64,000 nucleotides of DNA, from positions 650,481-714,480 of the forward strand of contig CAZXWN010000001.1 of the NCBI GenBank assembly GCA_964644695.1, read 5' to 3'. The notes beneath the pieces are model-generated. The model did not search any database, had not been told where the DNA came from, and was given only the letters and a program-made list of their open reading frames with translations. The first letter of the stretch is position 1. The number at the start of each line of letters is the position of its first letter. The translations under genes were made by a program, and so were the position numbers. Positions 36,219 to 48,660 of the stretch are shown here, in pieces. Source of the DNA: CAZXWN01 sp964644695 [NCBI: uncultured bacterium] (lineage in GTDB: Bacteria > UBP4 > UBA4092).

Positions 36219-37346
36219 ATGCCATCAACCAAAAAAGATTATTATGAACTATTAGGGTTAGATAGAAATGCCTCTGCGGATGAAATTAAAAAAGCGTACC
36301 GAAAAGCTGCCTTAAAATATCATCCAGACCGAAATCCAGGAAATGATGAAGCTGAAGAAAGATTTAAGGAATGTTCTGAAGCTTATGAAGTCCTGAGCGA
36401 CCCACAGAAAAAACAGCTCTACGATAGTTATGGACATGATGGAGTCAAATCCTCTTTCGGTGGTCATGACTTCCGTTGGGAAAATTTCTCCCATGCCAAT
36501 GATTTCCAAGACATCTTTGGCAGTATTTTCGATGACTTGTTTGGTGGGCGGTCTCAACAACCTTCACGCGGCCGAGATTTACTTTACAATCTGGATATCT
36601 CACTCAAAGAAGCCTACACCGGCCTGGAAAAAGAAATTGAAATCAAGCGGAACGAAGCCTGTGAAAATTGTAAAGGGACAGGTGCTAAACCAGGCACCAA
36701 TCGGCAAGTGTGCCCAAACTGTCGCGGAACAGGGCAGCAGCGTTTTCAACAAGGATTCTTCACCTTTGCTCAAACCTGCGGACAGTGTCAGGGAAGCGGT
36801 TCGATAATTGCCCACCCCTGCGATAAATGTAAAGGCAAAGGACTGACCCCAAAAACAAAAACGATAAAGATTAAAATCCCTGCCGGCATTGATTCCGGGA
36901 TGCGTATGGTTTTACGCGGTGAAGGAGAAGCTGGTACTAATGGAACACCTGCGGGTGATTTGTATGTTGAAATCAATGTCCAACAACACAACCTGTTTAC
37001 ACGGCGAGAAGCTGATTTGATTTGTGACATTCCCATCAGTTTCTCACAAGCTTCATTAGGTGCCGAAATAGAGATTCCTTCCCTTGAAGGGAATACCGTA
37101 AAACTTAAGATACCGGCTGGTACACAGTCTCACCAGGTATTACGATTAAAGGGTAAAGGAATGCCTGGAGTTCGCAGCAGCCGACATGGAGATATGCATA
37201 TTCGCGTTATTGTCCAAGTTCCACAGAAACTATCTGCCCGTCAAAAGGAACTTCTTGAAGAATTTGCTCAAATCAGCAAAGATGACGCGAACCCCAGTGC
37301 CAGCAAGTCGTTTTTTGATAAGATTCGCGATGTTTTTAGTGAATAG
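36219..37346 (+). CDS. dnaJ: Chaperone DnaJ
   Basis: Type I DnaJ of 375 residues that delivers clients to DnaK and stimulates its ATPase. The J domain (residues 5-70) has the HPD motif in [10 protein letters not shown] Gly/Phe-rich stretch (about 75-115) is followed by the four zinc-finger repeats [24 protein letters not shown] and CDKCKGKG, then the client-binding beta domains. It is co-directional with grpE and probably in the same operon. Complete and typical. Confidence 0.97.
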   Translation: MPSTKKDYYELLGLDRNASADEIKKAYRKAALKYHPDRNPGNDEAEERFKECSEAYEVLSDPQKKQLYDSYGHDGVKSSFGGHDFRWENFSHANDFQDIFGSIFDDLFGGRSQQPSRGRDLLYNLDISLKEAYTGLEKEIEIKRNEACENCKGTGAKPGTNRQVCPNCRGTGQQRFQQGFFTFAQTCGQCQGSGSIIAHPCDKCKGKGLTPKTKTIKIKIPAGIDSGMRMVLRGEGEAGTNGTPAGDLYVEINVQQHNLFTRREADLICDIPISFSQASLGAEIEIPSLEGNTVKLKIPAGTQSHQVLRLKGKGMPGVRSSRHGDMHIRVIVQVPQKLSARQKELLEEFAQISKDDANPSASKSFFDKIRDVFSE

Positions 37347-37390
37347 TGAGTAAATACAACTCCCCTACCGTTTGAGAGAGAGTATCCACC

Positions 37391-39712
37391 ATGACTGAAG
37401 AATCACCCAAAGAACCCGACCCATCTACCCCGACAACATCGGATTCTGCCCCTCCGCGCATATTATTAATCAAGGGAATGCGTTGGTCCATTATTGAAGG
37501 TGTGTTTGCACTACTATTAAGCGCTTTTACTCAGGGCTCGGTACTAACGGGTATGGCGTTGCTTGTAGGCGCCAAAGAATCTCAACTGGGTATCATCTTT
37601 GGTATTCCACAATTAGCAAATGTTCTCCAGATTGCGACTCCACTTTGGGTCGAACGATTGAAAAGTCGAAGAACCTATGTGGCGTTTTTTGCCGGCACTC
37701 ACCGAATTCTTTTTTGCCTGACGGCCTTGACCATCTTTCTCCCTGAATCCATTCGTGTTCAGACTTATCTAAGTTTATTAGGCTTTTGCTTTATTGCCGC
37801 ATCCATGTCCTCAATCCCCTGGCAGACATGGATGGGAGACCTTGTTCCGGAAGAAATCCGGGGCCGTTTTTTTGCTCGGCGAAATGCCATCATCAACCTC
37901 ACATATATAGTAGTAGCACCCTTTGCTGGGAAAATTTTGGATATATTCCCAGGACAAACTGGTTTCCTTATTTTATACGGATTCGGTCTGGCATTTGCCA
38001 TTGTGAACACCGGTTGTTTCATTAAACAATATGAACCGCCCTTCCATCCAAAACCTCAAAAGACAAAGAAACTCCTTCGTACCTATCTCTTAGCAGTGAG
38101 GAATTATCCTTTCGTCAGAATGGTTCTCTTTTTCTCAATCTGGACCGTTGCTCGAGCGATTGCTGACTCTTTCTACAGCGTTTATATGATTAAACAATTA
38201 AACATCAAGTTTTTTCATATCAAACTATTTGAAACCACATTTTTCATTGTCCTGATTATTGCATCTTTGATGTGGGGATACCTTTCCGACCGTTTTGGAA
38301 ATCGCCCCATTGCCAGGATATGTTCCGCTCTTTATATCATCAGTCCTATTTTGTGGATATTTGTTACTCATGATACCTATCTATTACTTTTTGGTATTCA
38401 CATCCTGAACGGCCTATTAAGTGCGGGTATGGGTATTGCCACATTCAACCTCTTACTTGCTTCATCCCCCAGACGAAATAAATCTGTTTACTTGTCACTC
38501 TGGGCAGCCATCACAGGTATTTCTGGATTTGTCGGTTCATATTGTGGAGGACAATTCCTTGAAATATTTGAGCATTATTCAATGACAATCGGTTTTATGA
38601 ACTTGAACCACTACCAGCTTCTGTTCTTATTATCTTCAGGCATCACTCTGGCCGCCTGTTTGGCATTTCCAAATCAGACCGAATCCAAGCGCCCGGTTTC
38701 GGTTTCGTTTTACCAAATGTTTAGACATCTGAATCCTGTTATTTTATTTGGTCTGATATATAACCTGGCAGTGTTTAACATCTCGCGTGTTGAAAAATCC
38801 CGCGTTAATGCCAGCCGAGCTTTGGGGCGGATCCGAAGTCCTTTAGCTGTGAACGAACTCATTGAAGCAATGGATGACCCCAGTCCCGAAGTTCGAGAGG
38901 AAGCTGCACTTTCGTTAGGTCAAATTGGCGACCCTCAGGCAATAGACATCCTCATCAGAAAGTTGCAATCTCCTGAAGAAAATATTCAGGAAGAAGCTGC
39001 AACCGCTTTGGGAATGCTGCAAAGTGTGAAAGCCGTGGATCCACTCTTGCGCCAGTTGAATGCTCCTGAACCCTCGCTAAAAATCAGTGTCGTCGAGGCA
39101 TTGGGGAATATTAAAGATGAGAAAGCCCGGGAAGCTTTATATAAACAAGTTATAGTCGAAACCGATCCAAAGATATTTCCAACAATGGTTAGTGCCCTGG
39201 CGAAAATGCAGGATGCTCGAGTCGTGAATATTGCACTCAGTAAACTCGACCGGTTTTCTTCCCCGGTTGTCAGACGCCAGATTCTTTCTTCATTAACTTA
39301 TTTGTTGGATGATGATGATGGTTTTTATGAAGTGTCCGGACTGGATTCTTTTGAACAAGACCAGTGGGTGTCTAAGCATCTAAAAGTTATGCAGAAAGCA
39401 CTTTCTGGTCGGCATAGTCCCATTGCCCCCGCACAAAAAGACTTAATCCACCAAATCATTTTCCATATCCAGAAGTTCTACGAAATTGAAAAATACGACC
39501 CCTGTGTGTACCACATTAAACAGTTATGTACCAACTTACGGCAATTAATAACCGATAAACCTGATCAAGACTGGGATTACAATTTAATTCAACTTGAACT
39601 GGATGCCATTGAAACCCTCATTCAATTGAACAACTCAGTAAATCTGGAGCGTGATGAAGTCTTGTTCATATTGATTGCTCTTGACCGAGCTGTTGAAGAA
39701 GTTACGGACTAA
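37391..39712 (+). CDS. MFS transporter fused to C-terminal HEAT repeats
   Basis: Protein of 773 residues. Residues about 25-465 form a 12-helix major facilitator domain (for example the loop GDLVPEEIRGRFFARRNAI between helices and GYLSDRFGNRPIARIC at the second-half A motif). Residues about 480-640 are HEAT/PBS-lyase-type repeats: SPLAVNELIEAMDDPSPEVREEAALSLGQIGD, and similar units. The last ~130 residues are helical. Transporters with a cytosolic HEAT tail are uncommon; the tail may bind a partner or regulate transport. Substrate unknown. It starts 44 bases after dnaJ, so it may share the chaperone transcript. Confidence 0.85.
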   Translation: MTEESPKEPDPSTPTTSDSAPPRILLIKGMRWSIIEGVFALLLSAFTQGSVLTGMALLVGAKESQLGIIFGIPQLANVLQIATPLWVERLKSRRTYVAFFAGTHRILFCLTALTIFLPESIRVQTYLSLLGFCFIAASMSSIPWQTWMGDLVPEEIRGRFFARRNAIINLTYIVVAPFAGKILDIFPGQTGFLILYGFGLAFAIVNTGCFIKQYEPPFHPKPQKTKKLLRTYLLAVRNYPFVRMVLFFSIWTVARAIADSFYSVYMIKQLNIKFFHIKLFETTFFIVLIIASLMWGYLSDRFGNRPIARICSALYIISPILWIFVTHDTYLLLFGIHILNGLLSAGMGIATFNLLLASSPRRNKSVYLSLWAAITGISGFVGSYCGGQFLEIFEHYSMTIGFMNLNHYQLLFLLSSGITLAACLAFPNQTESKRPVSVSFYQMFRHLNPVILFGLIYNLAVFNISRVEKSRVNASRALGRIRSPLAVNELIEAMDDPSPEVREEAALSLGQIGDPQAIDILIRKLQSPEENIQEEAATALGMLQSVKAVDPLLRQLNAPEPSLKISVVEALGNIKDEKAREALYKQVIVETDPKIFPTMVSALAKMQDARVVNIALSKLDRFSSPVVRRQILSSLTYLLDDDDGFYEVSGLDSFEQDQWVSKHLKVMQKALSGRHSPIAPAQKDLIHQIIFHIQKFYEIEKYDPCVYHIKQLCTNLRQLITDKPDQDWDYNLIQLELDAIETLIQLNNSVNLERDEVLFILIALDRAVEEVTD

Positions 39713-39719
39713 TAAAAAA

Positions 39720-39746
39720 GAGACCACCGTTCAAAACGGTGGTCTC
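39720..39746. terminator. Bidirectional terminator after the MFS-HEAT gene
   Basis: An 11-bp stem (gagaccaccgt / acggtggtctc) with a 5-base loop lies between converging genes, with an A-run on the left and T-rich sequence on the right. It should end transcription from both sides. Confidence 0.85.
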
Positions 39747-39765
39747 TTCATTGTTTTATTGAATA

Positions 39766-40740
39766 CTAATTTGCAGCAGAATTCATGGCAGCTTCGTAAA
39801 TTTCCATTGCCTTAACACCATCTACGCCTGTTGCCATCTTGGCTTTTCCTTCAATGATACCTTCCAGAAATGCTTTAATTTCCTTATTAAACCGACCCAG
39901 ATCTCCGGCAGGGGCTGTCATTACTTCAAAATCTTTCATACCCTCAAAACAATAGGTCAGATTATCTTTGTTATAACTGATATAAGCAGTACCCTTTGAC
40001 CCACTGACTGTAATTTGATTTTCAGTCACCGGCGCATACCATGTACCTTCCAAGGTTCCAATTACACCATCATTGGATTGAAGCAGTAAAACCGCGGTAT
40101 CATCCACGTTCAACTTCGGATTGTTTGTGTATATTGATGCCTTAACAGATTTGGCATCCCCCACCAGAAAACGGTAGAGATCCATAGAGTGTGTCAATGT
40201 ATCTAACACCATTCCACCACCCGAAATTTCTTTCTTTGAGAACCAGAGGTTTTCCATTGCAGCCATTCCACCAAACCGATTCTCATACAACACAATTTTG
40301 CCAAACTTGCCGTCATTTATCCATTGTTTGACAATTTCAACCTGCCATTGAAATCGATGACAATAAGCCAGCATTAACATCACACCATTGGCTGCTGCTG
40401 CAGCATTCATTGCTTTTGCTTCCACAGCAGTGGCAGCCATCGGCTTTTCACATAACACGTTAATTTTCTTATTTAAACAAGCAATTACTGCATCTTTATG
40501 GAATACAGGAGGAGTACACACACTGACTGCGTTCAATTCTTCATTATCAAGAAGCTCTTGATAATTAGAATATGCTTTACAATTGAATTCTTTTGCAACA
40601 GCCTGTGCTTTTTCAAAATTAGAATCTACCACGGCAACAATTTGGGCGCCTAATGCTACATAGTTTTTTAAGTGGGTATTTCCCATTCCACCCACACCGA
40701 TAATTGCGACTTTCATATCTTTAATGGCTGAACAACTCAT
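39766..40740 (-). CDS. Gfo/Idh/MocA family oxidoreductase
   Basis: NAD(P)-dependent dehydrogenase of 324 residues. Rossmann motif GVGGMGNTHLKNY at the start, the CEKP motif (LCEKPMAATA, about residue 98), and the catalytic-region His in GGGMVLDTLTHSMDLYRFL. The body fits a sugar or inositol dehydrogenase. An ATG 9 codons into the frame (MKVAIIG) is an alternative start. It stands alone, converging on the MFS gene. The substrate cannot be told. Confidence 0.87.
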   Translation of the reverse strand: MSCSAIKDMKVAIIGVGGMGNTHLKNYVALGAQIVAVVDSNFEKAQAVAKEFNCKAYSNYQELLDNEELNAVSVCTPPVFHKDAVIACLNKKINVLCEKPMAATAVEAKAMNAAAAANGVMLMLAYCHRFQWQVEIVKQWINDGKFGKIVLYENRFGGMAAMENLWFSKKEISGGGMVLDTLTHSMDLYRFLVGDAKSVKASIYTNNPKLNVDDTAVLLLQSNDGVIGTLEGTWYAPVTENQITVSGSKGTAYISYNKDNLTYCFEGMKDFEVMTAPAGDLGRFNKEIKAFLEGIIEGKAKMATGVDGVKAMEIYEAAMNSAAN

Positions 40741-40901
40741 TGTAAAAGAGGTATCCTTTCGGAGGTTTTGTATACGTTTGATTATATTTTATCATTAAAC
40801 ATGCTTCCTATAACAACCGGGTGCACAAATTATTTCAATTCGACATATATTTGACAAAAGTCTTGAAATCATCTAGGTTACAGGGAAATAGAGATGAGCT
40901 T

Positions 40902-41630
40902 ATGCGGATTGGAATCATATCAGATATTCATGCAAATCTGGAAGCATTAGAAGCCACCTTGAAAGCATTAAGTGACCAAGGTGCCGATTCTTATATATGC
41001 TTGGGAGATATCGTCGGATACGGCCCTAACCCAAATGAATGTATTGAAAGAATCAAAGAACTTAAGTGCCCTGTATTAAAGGGAAATCATGACGAGATGG
41101 CTGCCGTGGATATCGAGATCCATAACTTTAATTCTATGGCACGAAGCGCTATACTCTGGACCCGTGATCAAATAACACCAGAAAATCGTGATTATTTGAA
41201 TAGTCTTCCTTATATTTATCAAAACGAGTTCCTTTTTGCTGTTCATTCAACTCCTGCTAAACCAGAAAATTGGGATTACATTCTAACTATTGAAAGCGCT
41301 CTTGACGCGCTGCATGATTTTACGGAGCCGATAGGATTTATGGGGCACTCACACTCTCCTTTTTTCCTAGAAGCAACTAGTCCTGAACATGGGTATATTG
41401 TGAGAGAAAACATTCTTCCCGTAAAAAGCGATTGTAGATATCTTGTCAATGTAGGAAGTGTTGGGCAACCCCGGGATAATAATGCCCGAAGTTGCTGTGT
41501 CCTCTACGATTTAGATGAACACACACTCCAAAGACTCCGTGTAAGTTATGATATATCCGTAACACAGAAAAAAATACTGGATGCGGATTTACCCGTTTTA
41601 TTGGCACATCGCCTTGAGACAGGTTATTAA
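40902..41630 (+). CDS. Calcineurin-like metallophosphoesterase
   Basis: Protein of 242 residues of the YfcE/MPE family. Metal-binding motifs are clear: D and H in GIISDIHANLEAL, GDIVGYGPNP, GNHDEM, and GHSHSPFF; this set marks a two-metal phosphodiesterase or phosphatase. I place the start at the ATG at 40902, right before RIGIISDIH, because the usual family start is there; the frame is open upstream to 40821, but that extra sequence is unlike the family. It ends 15 bases before ligA. Substrate unknown. Confidence 0.85.
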   Translation: MRIGIISDIHANLEALEATLKALSDQGADSYICLGDIVGYGPNPNECIERIKELKCPVLKGNHDEMAAVDIEIHNFNSMARSAILWTRDQITPENRDYLNSLPYIYQNEFLFAVHSTPAKPENWDYILTIESALDALHDFTEPIGFMGHSHSPFFLEATSPEHGYIVRENILPVKSDCRYLVNVGSVGQPRDNNARSCCVLYDLDEHTLQRLRVSYDISVTQKKILDADLPVLLAHRLETGY

Positions 41631-43679
<2,049 letters not shown>

Positions 43680-43682
43680 TGT

Positions 43683-44312
43683 ATGTTTTTTCGATGTTTA
43701 CCTGTAGGGGTACTCCAGTCAAATTGTTACATAATTGCTTGCCTTGAAACACATGAAGCCTGCGTTATTGATCCGGGTTCGCAAGGAGATTTAATCCAAT
43801 CAGTTATCGAAAAAAATAATCTCAAGGTAAAGTATATTCTGAATACACATGGGCACCCAGATCATATTGGTGCGAATTGGTATATTAAAGAAAAAACAAA
43901 TGCTTTGTTATATATTCACAAAGATGACTTATCCCACTTAAGAAAACCTCTTCCAATGCCCTACCCTGACTCCGATATGCGACCATCTCCAGAGCCAGAT
44001 GAATTTTTACAGGAAGGTAAAGATATTATTATTGGAACGATTACCCTGAAAATCATAGAGACACCAGGACACAGCCCTGGTGGTGTATGTATCTTGGCAG
44101 ATCAGAAGTTAATTACGGGAGATACTCTCTTTGCAGGTACCATTGGCAGAACAGATTTACTTGGGGGTTCAATGGATACCCTGATGAATTCGATAAAAAC
44201 CAAATTATTTCCACTCAATGATTCGTTGGAAGTACTGCCAGGTCATGGACCCTCGTCAACTTTAGGCTATGAGAAAAAATACAATCCCTTCTTGAGTAAC
44301 CTAACGCCTTAA
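43683..44312 (+). CDS. MBL-fold metal-dependent hydrolase (glyoxalase II-like)
   Basis: Protein of 209 residues with the metallo-beta-lactamase fold. The metal-binding THGHPDHIGAN motif, later His in ETPGHSPGG, Asp in LITGDTLF and His in LPGHGPSS are all present. The size and motifs fit the YcbL/glyoxalase II-like group of small thiolesterases. It starts 3 bases after ligA, so it is translated with it, with no obvious functional link. Confidence 0.9.
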   Translation: MFFRCLPVGVLQSNCYIIACLETHEACVIDPGSQGDLIQSVIEKNNLKVKYILNTHGHPDHIGANWYIKEKTNALLYIHKDDLSHLRKPLPMPYPDSDMRPSPEPDEFLQEGKDIIIGTITLKIIETPGHSPGGVCILADQKLITGDTLFAGTIGRTDLLGGSMDTLMNSIKTKLFPLNDSLEVLPGHGPSSTLGYEKKYNPFLSNLTP

Positions 44313-44315
44313 ACA

Positions 44316-44345
44316 AAAAGCCCTTCCTGATCAGGAAGGGCTTTT
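44316..44345. terminator. Bidirectional palindromic terminator
   Basis: A 30-base perfect palindrome (aaaagcccttcctga joined to its reverse complement) lies between the converging MBL hydrolase and lon genes and ends in T-runs on both strands. Confidence 0.88.
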
Positions 44346-44365
44346 GTATTTGCATCAGATAGAAT

Positions 44366-46819
44366 CTATTTTTTCTTGGATTTTGATTTCTTCCTGTTCG
44401 TGAAGTCATCTGTATTCATAGCGATACTGAGGACTTCGTCTGCTGAACTTACCATGTGAAATTCCATCTCACGTCTGATTTCTTCAGGAATATCATCTAA
44501 ATCTTTCTTGTTCTTTTCCGGGAAAATAACAACCTTGATTCCAGCTCGGCGTGCAGCAAGTATCTTTTCTTTTAAGCCACCGATGGGTAAAACTTTCCCC
44601 CGAAGAGTGATTTCACCCGTCATCGCTAAATCATGGCGAACGGGTTTCCCACTTACCAAAGATGCAATGGCTGTTGCCATTGTGATACCCGCGGAGGGAC
44701 CATCTTTGGGGATAGCTCCTGCCGGAACATGGATATGTAAATCTGATTTATCAAAGAAATCTTCTTGAATTCCCAAGTCCTTTGCTTTAGAACGAATATA
44801 AGATAAAGCGGCCTGGGCAGATTCTTTCATGACATCCCCCAGTTGACCGGTTAATATCAGTCCTTTATTACCCGGCATCCGAGTGGCCTCAATGGTAAGG
44901 ATTTCTCCACCATATTGGGTCCAAGCTAATCCTGTTGCCACACCTGCTTCATCTTTTTTCTCGGCAACCTCTGAGAAGAACACCTGATTTCCTAAAAACA
45001 CATTTAAGTTTTTCGAGGTAACTTTAACCGGCCGGCGATTTCCTTCAGCCATTCTCCGGGCTATTTTCCTGCAGATATTACCCAGTTCTCGTTCCAGATT
45101 ACGAACACCGGCTTCACGAGTATAACGACTGATAATATCTTTTAATGTTGAATCATCCAGTAAAACATGTTCCTCTTTCAAACCATGTTCAGCAACCTGT
45201 TTTGGGAATAAGTACTTTCGGGCAATCTGTACTTTTTCTTCTTCCGTGTAGCCCGGTAAATTTAATATTTCCATACGGTCCCGAAGAGGAGCTGGAATCG
45301 TATCGAGCACATTAGCTGTTGTAATAAACATGACATTGGATAAGTCAAAAGGAACATCAAGATAGTGGTCCACAAAAGCATTATTCTGTTCAGGGTCCAA
45401 TACCTCAAGAAGGGCGGATGCCGGATCACCACGGAAATCCGTACCCAGCTTATCTATTTCATCTAACATGAACACTGGATTCGCTGATTCAGCGCGACGG
45501 ATCCCCTGTACAATTCTGCCCGGTAAAGCACCAATATATGTCCTGCGATGCCCACGGATTTCGGCTTCATCTCGAACACCCCCTAAGGATATTCGGATAA
45601 ACTTACGACCCATTGCCCGGGCAATTGATTTTCCAAGAGAAGTCTTACCTACCCCCGGAGGGCCGGAGAAACATAAAATAGACCCCTTCATATCGGGTTT
45701 TAACTTTCGTACAGACAAATACTCCAATATACGGTCTTTGATTTTATGTAAATCGTAGTGGTCCTCATCAAGAATCCGAGCAGCTTCTTTAATATCCAGA
45801 TTATCCTTTGTTTTTTTATTCCAAGGTAATGCAATCAGATAATCAATATAAGTTCTTGATACTGTATATTCAGCAGCAGCGGGTGGCATTTTGGAAAGGC
45901 GATTTAATTCCTTCAAAGCTTCTTTTTCGACAGCCTCAGGCATTCCAGCTTCTTTTATCTTCGCTTCCAGTTCAGCAACTTCCTGCATACGGTCATCGGT
46001 TTCACCTAACTCGCGCTGGATAGCTTTCATCTGTTCACGAAGAACATATTCACGCTGATTTTTGTCAATTTCCGTCTTTACCTGAGATTGGATTTTGCTG
46101 CCTATTTCAAGAACATCGAGTTCGCGATTTAAGAGAATGGTTAGTTTCTTCATTCTCTCTTTGATATCAACAGTTTCCAATATAGCTTGCTTGTCTGACA
46201 CAGATAAATTGATATTGGCAGCGATCAAATCAGCCATCTTGGAAGGGTCTTGCAGGTTCATGGCTGCTACATGCAGTTCATCTGGAAGATGAGGTGCCAA
46301 ATCAACAATTCGATTAAAGGTTTCCAATAAATTTCGGCTTAAAGCCTCAACTTCAATCGACTGGTCTTCAATTTCCTTAATAATATTAATGCGGGCCTGA
46401 AAATAGGGTTCTGAAGCCGTCCATTCTTTCACTTCAATTCTGGATAAACCCTGAATGAGCAGACGGATAGTACCATCCGGAAACTTCAGCATTTTCAGAA
46501 TCGTAGCTGCAACGCCAAAACTGTACAAGTCTCCCGCATTAGGGGCATCTATTTCCGCCCTTTTTTGGGCAATCACACCGATAATACGATTACTGCTCAA
46601 GGCATCATCAATTAATCGGACTGATTTTTCACGGGCAATGACTAGAGGGGCCACCATGTACGGATAGATAACCGTATCACGAATTGGCAGTACCCCTATA
46701 TTTTCTGGGATTGAAAAATCACTTTCTTTATCCATCTCTGGTGCTTCCACCTCTTCAGATTTAGATTTAATTACTTCAGTCTTTCTGGGAGGAATATCAG
46801 ATTTTTTACTCGTCTTCAT
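44366..46819 (-). CDS. lon: ATP-dependent Lon protease
   Basis: Cytoplasmic AAA+ serine protease of 817 residues. An N-terminal substrate domain (about residues 35-230) with [19 protein letters not shown] is followed by the coiled coil, Walker [14 protein letters not shown] (about 385-393), Walker [11 protein letters not shown] and the C-terminal protease domain with nucleophile Ser about 708 in [10 protein letters not shown] and the Lys in [14 protein letters not shown] (about 750). The lysine-rich end (RKKSKSKKK) and an extra 35-residue charged N-terminus are the only departures from the core family. It is typical and complete. Confidence 0.97.
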   Translation of the reverse strand: MKTSKKSDIPPRKTEVIKSKSEEVEAPEMDKESDFSIPENIGVLPIRDTVIYPYMVAPLVIAREKSVRLIDDALSSNRIIGVIAQKRAEIDAPNAGDLYSFGVAATILKMLKFPDGTIRLLIQGLSRIEVKEWTASEPYFQARINIIKEIEDQSIEVEALSRNLLETFNRIVDLAPHLPDELHVAAMNLQDPSKMADLIAANINLSVSDKQAILETVDIKERMKKLTILLNRELDVLEIGSKIQSQVKTEIDKNQREYVLREQMKAIQRELGETDDRMQEVAELEAKIKEAGMPEAVEKEALKELNRLSKMPPAAAEYTVSRTYIDYLIALPWNKKTKDNLDIKEAARILDEDHYDLHKIKDRILEYLSVRKLKPDMKGSILCFSGPPGVGKTSLGKSIARAMGRKFIRISLGGVRDEAEIRGHRRTYIGALPGRIVQGIRRAESANPVFMLDEIDKLGTDFRGDPASALLEVLDPEQNNAFVDHYLDVPFDLSNVMFITTANVLDTIPAPLRDRMEILNLPGYTEEEKVQIARKYLFPKQVAEHGLKEEHVLLDDSTLKDIISRYTREAGVRNLERELGNICRKIARRMAEGNRRPVKVTSKNLNVFLGNQVFFSEVAEKKDEAGVATGLAWTQYGGEILTIEATRMPGNKGLILTGQLGDVMKESAQAALSYIRSKAKDLGIQEDFFDKSDLHIHVPAGAIPKDGPSAGITMATAIASLVSGKPVRHDLAMTGEITLRGKVLPIGGLKEKILAARRAGIKVVIFPEKNKKDLDDIPEEIRREMEFHMVSSADEVLSIAMNTDDFTNRKKSKSKKK

Positions 46820-46872
46820 ATTTAGAAATATACCACATCTGACGGTGTTTTATGAACCAGAACCAGGCAGAT

Positions 46873-47583
46873 TCAATCGTGCCGGGCAGATAATTCCTGA
46901 TATAAAGAAAATGTTTCGTAGAATGCTTTAAAAATCACCCTAATGTTTCCGCCGGAAGAAGTTCCTGCCTTCCGGGAATAATGTTTGATGGGAATTTGGC
47001 GAATTTCAACCCCTGAATTGCGAAGCCGTACCAATAGCTCCGTACTAAACAAAGCACCTTTTGCTTTCAAAGCATCAGGGTCAATGGCTTTTCGGGGGAA
47101 AAGCTTAAAAGCGCAATCAATATCTCTAACGTTTACTCTGAACAATAAATGTATCCAACGATTCCAAAGCCAGGCAAAAACCTTACGGTGGAATTTGTCT
47201 TGTCGGTGTTCACGATATCCCAAATAAAACTGATTTCCTGTATAGACGGGTAATATCTCCAAGAGAGGATCTGCTTCTATCTGTCCATCGGCATCCATCA
47301 TCAAAACCAAATCACCCTTACTGGCAATCAAACCCGTTTTAAGAGCCGCTCCATATCCCTGATTGATTTGATGCGTACAAATCACAATATTTGGATAGTC
47401 TTGTTTCAATTTGCTTAATACCGGCCCCGTATTATCATGACTCCCGTCATCAACAATCACGATTTCCCAAATCAACCCGGCCTTTTCCAATACTTCCTGT
47501 AACGAGTTAATAACCATAGGTAGATTAGATGCTTCATTGTATGCAGGAAGTACAACGCTCAAACACGATACAGGTAATTTCAT
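46873..47583 (-). CDS. GT2-family glycosyltransferase (dolichol-P-mannose synthase-like)
   Basis: GT-A fold glycosyltransferase of 236 residues. Motifs are SVVLPAYNEASNLP, EIVIVDDGSHDNT, the DXD-equivalent LMMDADGQIEADPL and the HRKVFAWLWNRW region. It resembles DPM1/polyprenyl-phosphate sugar synthases, without extra membrane helices. I place the start at the ATG at 47583 because GGGAG lies just upstream; the frame is open to 47664 with no such site. It probably makes a lipid-linked sugar or adds sugar to an envelope polymer. Donor unknown. Confidence 0.87.
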   Translation of the reverse strand: MKLPVSCLSVVLPAYNEASNLPMVINSLQEVLEKAGLIWEIVIVDDGSHDNTGPVLSKLKQDYPNIVICTHQINQGYGAALKTGLIASKGDLVLMMDADGQIEADPLLEILPVYTGNQFYLGYREHRQDKFHRKVFAWLWNRWIHLLFRVNVRDIDCAFKLFPRKAIDPDALKAKGALFSTELLVRLRNSGVEIRQIPIKHYSRKAGTSSGGNIRVIFKAFYETFSLYQELSARHD

Positions 47584-47742
47584 ATGGACTCCCAATTTTA
47601 TAAACTTTAGCATATCAGTCGATTTACCCTGTGTCAAAGTAGATACACTGTGATTCTTTTTCACTGTGTCAAAAAGGGTAAAGGCACCCTTTCAGGACTC
47701 GTCATTCTAAGGATAACAAGCCATTGTTGAGTCAATATAAAG

Positions 47743-47758
47743 TGGCACAGAAAATGCA
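47743..47758 (+). promoter_or_regulatory. Possible sigma-54 promoter of the L,D-transpeptidase gene
   Basis: TGGCAC-agaaa-ATGCA matches the -24/-12 pattern (TGGCAC-N5-TTGCA) with one change, and the GG and GC pairs are exactly 10 bases apart. The expected start point would be about 30 bases before the ATG at 47800. A single match can be chance; no activator site was identified. Confidence 0.4.
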
Positions 47759-47799
47759 TTGATATAGCCTATAGAGTAAGGGCGAAAGAGGGCTGAAAA

Positions 47800-48360
47800 A
47801 TGCATAAAACAAAAGACATTATCATCACCAGTTTAATAGTAGGAACACTGACTCCAGGGTGGACAAATACCTACTCAGAAAACTCCGTTATGATCCGAAT
47901 TTTAAGGGATTCAAAAGTCATGCAAGTGGTATCTGGAAATCAGGTTATCAAATCCTATCCCATTGCAGTGGGTAAAAAAGAAAAGCCAACCCCGATTGGA
48001 GATTTCACCGTCATAAACAAACTGGAAAATCCGGTATGGTATCCGACAGGTAAGGAACCTGTACCTTCGGGTAAAAACAACCCTCTTGGATCCAGATGGT
48101 TAGGATTAAGTATCAAGGGGTATGGAATCCATGGGACCAACCAGCCCGCCTCCATTGGAAAAGCCGCTTCAGGAGGATGTATTCGAATGAAAGATAAAGA
48201 TTTAAAGGAATTGTTCGGGATTATTTCAATCGGAACATCGGTTAGTATTACTCATTCAGAAGTAACACCTGACTTAACAGTATCTCTATCAACGACATGT
48301 CCCAAAACATCTTCTCTGGCCGCTATATCCAAAGACTCAACATCGCGACCTTTTAACTGA
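47800..48360 (+). CDS. L,D-transpeptidase (YkuD domain)
   Basis: Exported protein of 186 residues with a likely signal peptide (about residues 1-27). The YkuD domain spans residues 30-150 and ends with the active site HGTNQPASIGKAASGGCIRM (His about 113, catalytic Cys about 128). Such enzymes crosslink peptidoglycan at meso-DAP or attach lipoproteins. The tail after residue 150 (SHSEVTPDL...) is Ser/Thr-rich and low complexity. No LysM domain is present. It diverges from the GT2 gene and a sigma-54-like promoter lies upstream. Confidence 0.88.
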   Translation: MHKTKDIIITSLIVGTLTPGWTNTYSENSVMIRILRDSKVMQVVSGNQVIKSYPIAVGKKEKPTPIGDFTVINKLENPVWYPTGKEPVPSGKNNPLGSRWLGLSIKGYGIHGTNQPASIGKAASGGCIRMKDKDLKELFGIISIGTSVSITHSEVTPDLTVSLSTTCPKTSSLAAISKDSTSRPFN

Positions 48361-48378
48361 TTTGCATGACGAAGCATC

Positions 48379-48406
48379 TACGGAGCTGCTCCGAACAGCT
48401 CCGTGA
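48379..48406. repeat. Hairpin repeat, copy 2
   Basis: tacggagctgctccgaacag followed by ctccgtga shares acggagctgctccga with the copy at 35391 and can likewise fold (cacggag/ctccgtg-type stem). It lies just past the L,D-transpeptidase stop codon. Confidence 0.5.
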
Positions 48407-48548
48407 AACATCCAGTCCAGGTACCTGTCATCGGGATGTTATGGTGGTGATTTTATGAGTAAATCTGGACAAAATAACAGAGATAGTTCCAAATAAATCT
48501 CGTTTTACATTTCATTGATTTCAAGCCCTGAAAACCACCTCAAATGTC

Positions 48549-48577
48549 TTGACAAAAACATCATATTCTATTATTCT
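48549..48577 (+). promoter_or_regulatory. Sigma-70-type promoter of ppdK
   Basis: A perfect -35 box TTGACA (48549-48554), a 17-base spacer and TATTCT (48572-48577, one or two changes from TATAAT) form a strong promoter about 120 bases before the ppdK ATG. It would give a leader of about 115 bases. Confidence 0.7.
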
Positions 48578-48638
48578 CATAAGGTCTTATGGACTGTATA
48601 ATTGTGTTCAAAAACCAATTTTACTGATGGACGCATCC

Positions 48639-48660
48639 AAACATCTCGTAGGAGATGTTT
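48639..48660 (+). promoter_or_regulatory. Hairpin in the ppdK leader
   Basis: aaacatctc and gagatgttt form a 9-bp stem with a 4-base loop inside the predicted leader of ppdK. It lacks a T-run, so it is not a terminator; it could stabilise the mRNA or bind a protein. Confidence 0.4.
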
